Positions 26,805-35,500 of a stretch of DNA of 59,787 bases are shown one piece after another. The notes beneath the pieces are model-generated. The model was not told where the DNA came from, made no database searches, and saw only the letters and a program-made list of their open reading frames with translations. Made by a program: the position numbers and the translations under genes. Origin of the DNA: Microbispora triticiradicis (lineage in GTDB: Bacteria; Actinomycetota; Actinomycetes; Streptosporangiales; Streptosporangiaceae); NCBI GenBank assembly GCA_003260025.2, contig QFZU02000100.1, forward strand, positions 1-59,787, given 5' to 3'. How positions within the stretch are numbered: the stretch's first letter is position 1; the number at the start of each line of letters is the position of its first letter.

Positions 26805-27808
26805 TCAGTGACCACTCGCCTCGGCCGGCAGGACCTGTGTGATCTTGCCGTTCATGACGTCGGCGATCTTGTGGTCTGCTTCCGCCATGCGGTGCTGATA
26901 GATCATCGCGGCGCGCACGCTGTCATGGCCCATGCGTGCCATCAGGTCGCGGAGGGAAGCGCCGGCACTGGCCGCGATCGTGTTTCCGGTGTGGCGAAGA
27001 TCGTGAACGTGGAGACCGGGGACGCCGAGCTTCCGCGTGATCTCGCTCCACTTCACGGCTCGCCGGAAGTTGCTGCGCCGCAGGATGCCGCCGTTCGCTC
27101 CGGTGAAGACGAGCGCGGTTGGTTCAGACTCGGTGAACTGGTCGAGGTGCTGACGCAGCGCCGGAATGATCGCCTCTGGGATCGCCACCGTCCGCAGACC
27201 GGCACGGGACTTGGGCGGCCCGACGAGGAGTTCGCCCGTGTCCAGCTCGACGTGCTGTTGCCGAACGCTGACGGTCCCGGCGTTCAGGTCCAGGTCCATC
27301 CGCCGCAGCGCCGCGACCTCGCCCCACCGCAGGCTTGCGAAGGTGGCGAGCAGGATCAACGCGCGCAGCCGTACCGGCACCAGGTCGGCGAGCTGGAAGA
27401 CCTGGGCCACCGTGAGGACTGCACCGACCCCGTTGCTCGCCAGGGCCGCCCGCCATTCGCGGACCATCTCCGTATTGATCTTCCCGAGGGCGACATTGCC
27501 GAAATACGGAGCGACGTGCCGCTGGAGAAGCCCGCTGTAGATCTCGACCGTCCGGGGCCGCAGCTCCGTCCGCTCACTGATCCACTTGGCCGCGTAGTCG
27601 CCGAGCTTGACCTTGGACCGCTGAGGATCCGTCCAGTCCCCGGTGACCATCTTCGCTTCGAGCAGCGACAGCGCACGCTCGGCATCGCGCTCCCGCTCGT
27701 ACGTCGTCTCTCCGCTGCGCAGTCCGGCCCTGGATAGCGGATCTGAAAGCGCCCGGACGGCAGCTTGCGAATGCTCCCGAAGCGGCGGTGACCTGCCTTG
27801 TTCGCCAT
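26805..27808 (-). pseudogene. Second copy of type-A integrase, frameshifted
   Basis: Nearly identical to the element 1 integrase over its whole length, including the same in-frame gap (SNGVGA|VLTVAQ). A 7-base deletion at about 27721 removes CTTCCCG relative to element 1 and shifts the frame after IRYPGPD (residue 29). The start (27808) and all catalytic residues are still legible. No att core is present next to it, unlike the copies at 8.6 and 39.9 kb. Confidence 0.85.
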
Positions 27809-27840
27809 CAGGCCGCCCTCGCTTCCGTTGCCGAAAGATT

Positions 27841-28668
27841 CGCCCCGACATGCTCACCGCGCTCAAGGCCCGCGACATCGGCGCGGTCTTCCGTCTTGTC
27901 CGCCAGTACGGCGGCTTGAGCCAGACCGCGATCGGCAGCCTGACCGGCTACAGCCAGGGCAAGGTCAGCGCCATCATGAGCGGCCTCGCCGCAGCCCTCA
28001 CCGAATACCCGGTCGCCGGCCCCCAGCTCCCGGAGCTGCCGCAACTTGCCACCGCCGTCGCCAGAGCGAAGCGGACCTACCAGGCGTGCCGATACTCCGA
28101 GGTCGCGGCCATGCTTCCCATGCTGATCCGCTCCCTGCGCCTCGCCTGCGCCACGCTCGACGGAGACGCCCGGCTCAAGGCGCACGCCCTGTCCGCCGAG
28201 GCGCACCACGTGGCCGCCTCCATCCTGCTCAAGCAGGAGGACAAGGGACACACCACCGCCGAACTCCTGGACGAAGCCGAGGACGCAGGCCGGCGACTCG
28301 GCTACGACGGCAACCACATGTGGTCCGCATTCGGTCCGAACAACGTCCTGTGCCACCGCGTGAACATCGCCCTCTCCTTTGGCGATGCCGGAACCGCGAT
28401 CGAGAACGCCCGCAGGATCGACATCAACGCCCTGCCCATCAACGAGCGCAAGGCGACCGTCCTCCTGGACACCTCTCGCGCGTTCCTCGCATGGGGCAAG
28501 CACGACCGCGCCCTCTACATCCTGCGTGCCGCCGGAGACATCGCCCCTGAGGAAATCACCAGTCGCCCCGCCACTCATAGGCTGGTCCGCGACATCCTCG
28601 CCACCGCCCCCATCAGCATCCGACGCGAAGCGCGGGAGTACGCCGAATCCCTGGGAGTCACCGCGTGA
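27841..28668 (+). pseudogene. Truncated copy of the HTH regulator, fused by deletion to rep/int sequence
   Basis: The sequence from 27836 is nearly identical to element 1 from 15737 onward, but the bases immediately to the left match the end of element 1 rep (up to 9755). The first residues (MPPRMAEPYEVPASLWHR) are lost; the frame stays open, so a protein starting at the ATG of DMLTALKARD (27850) is possible and would keep the HTH and C-terminal half. Confidence 0.8.
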
Positions 28669-28838
28669 CCGACACCGGCAAGGTCCTGTACGTCATCGTC
28701 TGCGCCGCAGGACCTGCCGGCGACGTCAGCAAGCTCGTCACGATGGCCCAAGACGACGGGTGGACTGTGCAGATCGTCGCGACTCCAAACGCGCTCGACT
28801 TCATCGACGTCCCCGCCCTGACAGTCGGTGCCCTGTAG
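28665..28838 (+). pseudogene. Truncated flavoprotein copy
   Basis: GTG overlapping the preceding stop; the first 52 codons match the element 1 flavoprotein (MTDTGKVLYVIVCAAGPAG) to DFIDVPAL, then unrelated TVGAL and a stop. The flavin loop is missing. Homology with element 1 ends at about 28820. Confidence 0.85.
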
Positions 28839-28849
28839 TCCCAGGGCTC

Positions 28850-29206
28850 CTATGGGATTGGACACACGATGTCGGCGGTAGCAGTGAGTGTTCGTGGAAC
28901 CGTGATCCGGATGACACGCGGACACATCGCGCTCATCGGTTGGACTTCATACTCTCCCGAAGCAATCTTGACGGCGTAGTTCCCGTCAGCATCTGCGGAA
29001 ATCTGTGTCACTAGCCTGCCCCTGATGGAGAACGTCAGGTTGACCTTGGCCAGCGGGGTTCTGATGCCAGGCGGTGGACCCCCGGCTACGTAGGCCGTAC
29101 CGGACATCCTGGTATCCGGCTGAGAGCTCCCAGTCGAGCCATAGCCGCTGCAAGCTGCAGAGGTAAGTAACAGACCAACCATCAAAAACGTGCTGGTCTT
29201 CTTCAT
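28850..29206 (-). CDS. Small lipoprotein
   Basis: 118 residues with a lipoprotein signal (KKTSTFLMVGLLLTSAAC, Cys at 19) followed by a Gly/Ser linker. The rest (GTAYVAGGPPPGI, VNLTFSIRGRLVTQISADAD, GNYAVKIASGEYEVQP) resembles a carboxypeptidase-regulatory/SpaA-type beta sandwich. Probably surface anchored. Neighbouring 29207-29322 has no gene. Confidence 0.65.
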   Translation of the reverse strand: MKKTSTFLMVGLLLTSAACSGYGSTGSSQPDTRMSGTAYVAGGPPPGIRTPLAKVNLTFSIRGRLVTQISADADGNYAVKIASGEYEVQPMSAMCPRVIRITVPRTLTATADIVCPIP

Positions 29207-29322
29207 CTCACCTGACCATGTATCGAGATCGCATTCGGAGGTCCGGGACTTCGTACTTCACTCCTGGGCGCGGACAGCAAGGTGACCAAACACGGGATAA
29301 GCCGCTGATCAGCGCGTCTGGG

Positions 29323-29823
29323 CTAGCTGATGCGATCAACGGGAACCGGCATTCCTCCCATGGCCTCCAGCACCGCACGCATCCCAAGGGGACGGCTGAG
29401 TCGTACGGTTACCTGTCTGCGGTATCCCTCGGCCGTGCAGGCGCGTCCCCGCTCGTGCGGGTGCTCGTTCACCACGATCAGGGCCGCATGCGCCGACTCG
29501 ACGGCGCGCACGCTGTAGTCCGAGCCGCAAGGCCCAGTGGTCTTTCCCCCGATGAACTCAGCGGTGAGTGTCTGTCCGTCCCTAAGGACGGTCACCTTCT
29601 CGACGGACGGAGCGCCAAGGACAGGGCCGTATCCGTCCCGCCGAAGAGGTGTCGGAGTTGCACCCGCCCCGTCCCTCGCGAACGCCTGCTCATAACCCTC
29701 AAGAGCCTGCCGTATGTGTCTATCGAGCTGCCGGTCGTCCTCGGTCGTGATCCACCACAGCAGCCCCATCAAGGCCAGAACGACGACAGCCGCGATACTC
29801 AGGACCCAGCGCGTACGCGTCAT
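29323..29823 (-). CDS. Membrane-anchored hypothetical protein
   Basis: 166 residues from ATG 29823 (another ATG at 29829). One N-terminal helix (WVLSIAAVVVLALMGLLWW) anchors an extracytoplasmic domain with two cysteines (GPCGSDY, GRACTAEGY) that may form a disulfide. No family recognised. Codon use is slightly less GC-biased than the core genes. Confidence 0.55.
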   Translation of the reverse strand: MTRTRWVLSIAAVVVLALMGLLWWITTEDDRQLDRHIRQALEGYEQAFARDGAGATPTPLRRDGYGPVLGAPSVEKVTVLRDGQTLTAEFIGGKTTGPCGSDYSVRAVESAHAALIVVNEHPHERGRACTAEGYRRQVTVRLSRPLGMRAVLEAMGGMPVPVDRIS

Positions 29824-29873
29824 GATCATTAGACGCTGCTCATATTGCGCTGGTTCACGCGCATCGCCGATAC

Positions 29874-29908
29874 GCCTCCGGCGGGGGGCCTCCGCTCCGG
29901 GATGATCA
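29874..29908 (+). repeat. Dispersed repeat, copy 2
   Basis: GCCTCCGGCGGGGGGCCTCC... to GATGATC matches the repeat at 20254. The sequence from here to the att copy at 30021 also matches the right end of element 1 in blocks (GTGGCTGAG, GCGGGGGAGC.GTGTCCCAGG, GCGTACTGCCGGG.GCG). Confidence 0.5.
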
Positions 29909-30020
29909 ACTGCGCAGAGCTGAGGCCGTAGGTGGCTGAGATGGAAGCCTGACAGTCTGCGGGGGAGCAGTGTCCCAGGTCGGCCCGCTGGTCAGCGTAC
30001 TGCCGGGGGCGATCTTGGCT

Positions 30021-30073
30021 CCTTACAAGCGAGGGGTCACTGGTTCGAACCCAGTACCGCCCACCAGCGAAAA
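30021..30073 (+). repeat. att copy 3 (element 2/element 3 junction)
   Basis: Exact 53-bp repeat of 8586-8638. The flanks on both sides match those of copy 2 (upstream TCTTGGCT, downstream AAACGGCCCGTCCCC...), so copies 2 and 3 come from related element ends. Confidence 0.92.
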
Positions 30074-30122
30074 CGGCCCGTCCCCAAGATCGGAGACGGG
30101 GCATGCTTGTCAAACTGCTTGA

Positions 30123-30585
30123 CTAAGGCTCCCGCTCGGCAAGCGGGAAGATGGCGTCCATCGCGGTCGCACCCTCCTGGATCACGGGTCTGATCTGGTG
30201 ACGGTAGACGGTCTCCGTGACCACCGTGCTGGAGTGCCCCACCAGGCGCGAGATGTCTTCGAGCGCGATGTCGTGGTCGGAGAGCAGCGACACGAAGCTG
30301 TGCCGCAGCTCCCTGGGCGCCCACTCCTTCCCCGTCAGGCCGGCGCTGTCGAGCACCTTCCGGAAGTCGCGGCGCATGTTGTGCGCCGACACGGGCGAGC
30401 CGCTCTCGTTGAGAACACCCGCTCGCGCTCGTCGTCCTGAGCCGACTTCAGCGCCTTCAACGCCTCAACGCAGCGCTTGGGCTGGGCCAGGCTGCGACGG
30501 GACTTCGGAGTCTTGGTGTCGCCCTTCTTTCTCACGGAACGCCAGACGTAGAGGGCGAACTCGCTGTGATCCCATCCCCCGCCTC
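30123..30585 (-). pseudogene. Type-B integrase C-terminal remnant
   Basis: The C-terminal part (HNMRRDFRKVLDSAGL to LPLAEREP, stop 30123) is nearly identical to element 2. A frameshift near 30405 joins it to a second frame reading WRSVRKKGDTKTPKSRRSLA then RCVEALKALK, the catalytic-lysine hairpin that the element 2 copy lacks. The gene is cut at 30586 by the IS256-type element. A substitution EGHSN to VGHSS is seen relative to element 2. Confidence 0.82.
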
Positions 30586-31070
30586 GGTGACGTCCCCTCG
30601 GGTGGTGTAACTCCAAGCTGTTGATGCAAGCCCCGGACATGGGGCGAGCCATCGTGTGACGGTCAGCGAGTTCCCCGCCGTGGAGCAGATGCTCCTGGAG
30701 GCCGCCGACGACATCACCGCATTCGCCGACTTCCCCGCCCAGCACTGGAAGAAGATCTGGTCGACCAACCCCCTGGAACGGCTGAACCGGGAGATCAAAC
30801 GACGCTTCGACGTCGTCGGGGTCTTTCCCAACCCCACCGCGCTGGGCCGCCTGGCCGGCGCCGTCCTGGCCGAACACCACGACGAATGGCAAGTCAGCGA
30901 CCGCCGCTACCTATCCGAGGGCTCCATGACCCAACTCACCGCCCCACCCGCAGACGATCCAGCCGAACCCCTGGCGCACACCGCCCTCGCCGCGTCATAG
31001 TCACACCAACCCACAACTCGCCGACCCCACATGATCAGCTGCGAGCTACACCACTCGGCGGGACATCACC
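30586..31070. mobile_element. Internally deleted IS256-family element
   Basis: 485 bp between terminal inverted repeats: 30586-30613 and 31043-31070, matching at 23 of 28 positions. Inside is only the last third of a transposase. No target duplication is clear. It interrupts the integrase remnant and could be moved only in trans. Confidence 0.75.
30656..31000 (+). pseudogene. IS256-type transposase, C-terminal fragment
   Basis: 114 residues with the family's end: [52 protein letters not shown]. The two catalytic aspartates lie upstream in this family and are absent here. Confidence 0.85.
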
Positions 31071-31135
31071 TCGCGCAACAGGTTTGATCGAGAGCACCCC
31101 TTGAGGCGCGAACGCGGTCTTCGAATAATGACTCT

Positions 31136-31453
31136 ATGAGTGAAGAGCGTTGCGAGCGTTGCGATCTCCCTGTAGGCCTGGGCTGTTCATGCTCAGGAGC
31201 AGAAGCGAAGACCTATGCACCCTTCGAGATCCTGATCTCACCTACGCGATACGCACACCTGCCGGAAGGCTGCAATCACACAGCCAGTCGAGAGATCATG
31301 GAGAGAGACTGGGGGCGCATTCGTCAACCTCGTCCCGGTCTATGGACCAGCATCAGTCCAGAGAACCCAGCATGGGCTCAGAGCGGTAACCTGGGCAGAT
31401 TCGCTGAACGACGGTGCGAACACTGCAATAATGCGTTTCCGGGTGCCAATTGA
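31136..31453 (+). CDS. Small zinc-motif hypothetical protein
   Basis: 105 residues: CERCDLPVGLGCSCSG at the start and CEHCNNAFPG at the end flank a middle with WGRIRQPRPGLWTSISPENP and SGNLGRFA. The paired cysteine motifs suggest zinc binding. Similar short actinobacterial proteins exist but without assigned function. The gene is less GC-rich than its neighbours. 31454-31670 after it is pyrimidine-rich with no gene. Confidence 0.6.
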   Translation: MSEERCERCDLPVGLGCSCSGAEAKTYAPFEILISPTRYAHLPEGCNHTASREIMERDWGRIRQPRPGLWTSISPENPAWAQSGNLGRFAERRCEHCNNAFPGAN

Positions 31454-31674
31454 TAAGAGAACGCCACATACCGGTTCGTTGAAAGAACCTGATATCGCAA
31501 CTCGGCGACGCCTAGCGGAGGCCAGGTAAAGATTCGCGGAGATGCCAGCCCTTAAGTCGTCCGCGTAGCGCACGGCCCCTGCAAGTCAAACCCTTTCAAG
31601 CCTTTTTCCGACTTGTTTTTTCTTTCCGCTATCTTTCACTCCCTTTCGGCCTTCCGCCTTACTAATGCCGTCAG

Positions 31675-32334
31675 TTGGTCGGCGGCTACGACCCTGAGGC
31701 CAAGAAGGAGCTGGCCGAGGGTGCCTGGAGGGTCCGATTCCGCTACGAGACCGCGGCCGTCGATGCCGGCCATGAGGTGATTCTGGCCGCCACCGACCAG
31801 GTGCGCTTCGACCGGCGGGAGGGGCGTGCCTTCCGCCAGGTCGACCTGGCCGAGGTGCCGCCGCTGGTGTTCAGCGAGGCGATGCGGGATGTGGACCTGT
31901 TCGTGGCGGTCACCTCGATCGCCACCGACCCGGAATGGGCGGACCGCGGCGAGGACCCGCACCATGCCTATTGGAGAGAGACGTCCTTCGGCGTACTGCC
32001 GCCGTCTGCCCAGGTGCGCCGCGACGCGCTGGCGCGGCTGCTTCCCCGTACGGCTGTCGCCTACCGCTGCACCCTCACCGACCGTTTCCTGGTGGTCCGG
32101 GGTGACCTGGGCACCTACAAGATCCATTTGGGCAGTGCCAACATCCTCATGGATCCGGGCGACGTCTACCTGTGCATCGTCTCCGCGCGCAAACGCGACG
32201 CCAGGTTGTTCCTGCCCTTCGAAGAGAACGGCCAACTGTCCCTCATCCTCAGCAAGGCGTTCCTTCTCGCCAACGACAGCAGGATCACGGACGAGGCGAT
32301 CCTCCGGCAGATTCAGCGAAAGCGCCCTTCGTGA
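31675..32334 (+). pseudogene. C-terminal fragment of a DUF4132 protein
   Basis: 219 open codons with no good start (TTG), ending in the domain that closes DUF4132/MolR-like proteins: PLVFSEAMRDVDLFVAVTSI, YKIHLGSANILMDPGDVYLC and SLILSKAFLLANDSRITD. Full proteins are several times longer. The 5' part is lost at about 31670. Confidence 0.8.
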
Positions 32335-32539
32335 TCAGGATGGCCGCACCGAACGGAGCGGGCACCATGCGACAGAGGTGAGCCCTCGGAGCTGCCGTGC
32401 ACGCGAAGGCTACGGCCGGGTCCTTCAGCCGAGGCTCCTGCTGGGGCGGGAGCGGAGGGTCCGGCGACGGCGTCGAGATCACTTCGCCGTGCCGGCTCGG
32501 GTCTGCACCCTTGGGGCAGTACTGGAGCCGACACGGAGA

Positions 32540-32575
32540 GGGTCCCGCCGTGACGCTGACGCGACGGCGGGACCC
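32540..32575. terminator. Hairpin after the giant secreted-protein gene
   Basis: GGGTCCCGCCG (32540-32550) pairs perfectly with CGGCGGGACCC (32565-32575). It lies just beyond the stop at 32594 on the minus strand. 32335-32539 contains no gene. Confidence 0.7.
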
Positions 32576-32593
32576 TCCGTTGATCCGGCTGTG

Positions 32594-35500
32594 TCAGCGG
32601 AACCGGAACAGCGCCCAATGTTGGGTGCCGTCGGCCAAAGTGACGTTCAGCCGCCTGCACTGGCCGGACCAGGCCTTGTCGGTCTTCCAGACGTACGTGT
32701 ACTGATCCTTCGCCGCGTCGTACGACAGCGGCGATCCACCCGCCGTGACCGCCTGTTCGACCGAGTCCGTCTGACCCAGAGAGCAGGAAATCTGCCCTGA
32801 CGCCGGAGAGCCCGCCGCGAAGACGTCCATCCCGCGGTAACCGCCGAGGCCGAACTTCACCGGGATCGCCTGGCCGGCCTGGACGGCGTTGACCATAGGC
32901 GGGTTGTCCACCGGTGGCAGGAATCCACGGAAGGGCCATGGCGCCGACGCGACCTTGACTGTACGGGAGGTGGAGACCGACCCGCCGTCGCCGTCGCTCA
33001 CCGTCACTGTGGCGGTGAACGTGCCCGGACCGTAGGTGTGGGGCAGGAAGCACGGCGACAGGGCTCCGTCAAGCATGCCGGGCGCCGTCCCGTCCCCCCA
33101 CCTGACGGTGCAGGTGTGCTGGTCGGCGGTGCCCGGGTCGGAGAACTCGATCCGCGCACCGGACCCGTCCACGGCCACCGTGCCGAGCACCGGGGCGGCG
33201 TTGCCGACGGTCAGGATGGTGGTGTCCGACGCCGAGGCGCCCTCGGCGTCCACAGCGGTCAGTGTCGCGGTGAAAACGCCGTCGTCCGAGCAGATGACCG
33301 ACGCCTGCGGGCCCTCTCCCGTGACGTCGCACGGACCGTCGACCGTCCACGACGACGTGACTCCGGCGGCGTCGTCGGTGACTGTGCCGGAGAGTGGAAG
33401 GGCCGCGCCCTCGACCCCGGACACACCGTCTCCGGCCTCGACCACCGGCGGCCTGTCGGCCTTGTCGTTGTCGGTGATCCACGCCATGCCGACCTCGCCG
33501 GGCAGCACCTTCCGCCCGTCGGACGCGGTCATGTCGCCGATCTTGAGCCGGAACGGCTCAGGAGATTCCACCGCGGTGTCGTCGATCGCGGTCGCGGTGA
33601 CCACGCCGCTGGGATGCTCGCTCGTCAGCGTCAGCGTCCCGGTGGCGGGCCTGACGTCGCCGGGGCCGGCGGCCGGCTCGACGATCGACCACGGCACGGA
33701 CACGCTCTCACCCGCCGGCGGCGCCGGGTTCACGGTCACCGTGAAGTCGCCGGACGTGCCCTCGGCGATCGTGGGCGCGGAGATCGACACGGCCAGCATC
33801 TCGTCGTCCCGGATCGTCATCGTGGCGGGATGCCCGGCGCTGCCGTTGGCGACCTCGCCGACCGAGACGGTGAACGTCTCGTCCGCCTCCGGGATCGCGT
33901 CGCCGTTCACCGCGAGGTGAACCACGTGCTCGGTCTCGCCCGGGGCGAAGCGGATCGTCGCGTGCGAGGCCACATAGTCGTCGTTCGCCTTGGCCGAGCC
34001 GTCGGCGGTGGCGTACGCGGCCACGACCTCCTTGCCGCTTGGCTTCGACAGATGGAACGTGACCGGTGTGTCGGTGAGGCTGGTCCCCCCCTCGGTCACC
34101 GTCGCCGGCTCGACCGAGACGACGGGCCCCTCGTCGTTGTCGGCGATGGTGCCCGTCGCCTGGGCGCGCGTGATCGTCAGCCCTAGCCGGGCCCCCGTCA
34201 GCGCGAGCGTCACCGTCTCGTCGTCCTCGTCGATCGCGTCGTCGGCCACGTCGACCGGAATCGACGCCTGCGTCTGACCGGCCGGCACGACCACCGTTCC
34301 GGTGCCCAGCGCCACGTCTTCCCCACCCGCGCTGCCGGCCCGCAGCGACCAGGTCAGCGCGACGTCGTCGCCCAGGGCGTGGTCCAGTGTCACGGTGAAC
34401 GCCCCGTCGTCCGCCTCGCTCAACGCGGCGTCCTCGACGGTCGCGTGCACCCACGACGCCGGCAGCTCCAGGTCCGGGTCGGACGCCGGCCGGGTCAGCG
34501 CCAGCGCGTTCCACTTCGAGGCCGACGCCTGCAGGAACACCCGGCCGGGCAGGTTGACTACCGTCGGCGCGCCGACCGGGGCGCTGCCACCGGTGCCGGT
34601 GGCGCCGAACAGGTTCCCGCCCCAGGCCAGCATCGAGCCGTCGGCGCGGATCGCGAAGGTGTTCATCGAGTCGTCGTGGTCGACCGCAACGACCGGCGCG
34701 CCCGCGGGGAGCGTCACCCGGGTCGGCACAGTCGTGCTCTGGCCGCCGGCGAAGCCGAGCGCGTCCAGCTCGTGGTTGGTGTTCTGGCCCCACATGAACA
34801 CCGAGCCGTCCTCCTTCAGCGCGACCGCCGAGTCACCCGAGGAGGACACGTCGACCACCGTGCTGCCGGCGCCCAGGTTGGTCACGGGGCTGGGCAGGTA
34901 CGGCGACGTCGGCGTGTTGAGCGCCCACGGCCGGCCCAGCGCCGGATCGGTGTCGCCGCAGGAGAGCAGGGTGCCGTCCTTCTTGAGGAAGAACACGGCG
35001 CCCGCGGCGGCGGTGATCTGGCGGATCCCGCTCAGCCCCGGGACCGCCGTCGCGTATGGCTTGTTCTGCGAGGAGGTGCCGAGGCACCTCTGTACACCCC
35101 AGGACGTGACGGTGCCGTCGTCCATCAGCGCGTAGAAGGCCTGCTCAGCAGCCTCGACGTCGCGGACGCCGCGCAACGGCGTGTCCGGCCCGGTGAGCAC
35201 CAGCCCCGGGACGTTGCGCGAGGTGACGGTCGAGCCGTCGCCGAGCTGCCCGTTCCCGTTGAAGCCCCAGGCCGCCACCGTACCGTCGGTTCGCACCGCC
35301 GCGACCTGGTCGCCGTGGGCGGAGATCCGGGTGACACCGGCCAGCGTGCCGGCCCCGCCGATGCCGAGCGGCGACACGGGGACCGCCCGCTGGGACACGG
35401 TCGAGCCGTCTCCTAGCTGACCGTGGTCGTTCATGCCCCAGGCGCGTACCGTGCCGTCGCCAAGCACGGCGAAGCTGACGCGGTACGCTGACTCGACCCG

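Larger units (their letters stand above)
20761..30073. mobile_element. Element 2: decayed integrative element
   Basis: About 9.3 kb between att copies 2 and 3. It holds a broken type-B integrase, a D5-like replication ATPase, the 3' tip of a primase-polymerase gene, a secreted sugar dehydrogenase, a deletion derivative of element 1 and two small envelope genes. No transfer gene remains, so it cannot be autonomous. Confidence 0.75.
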
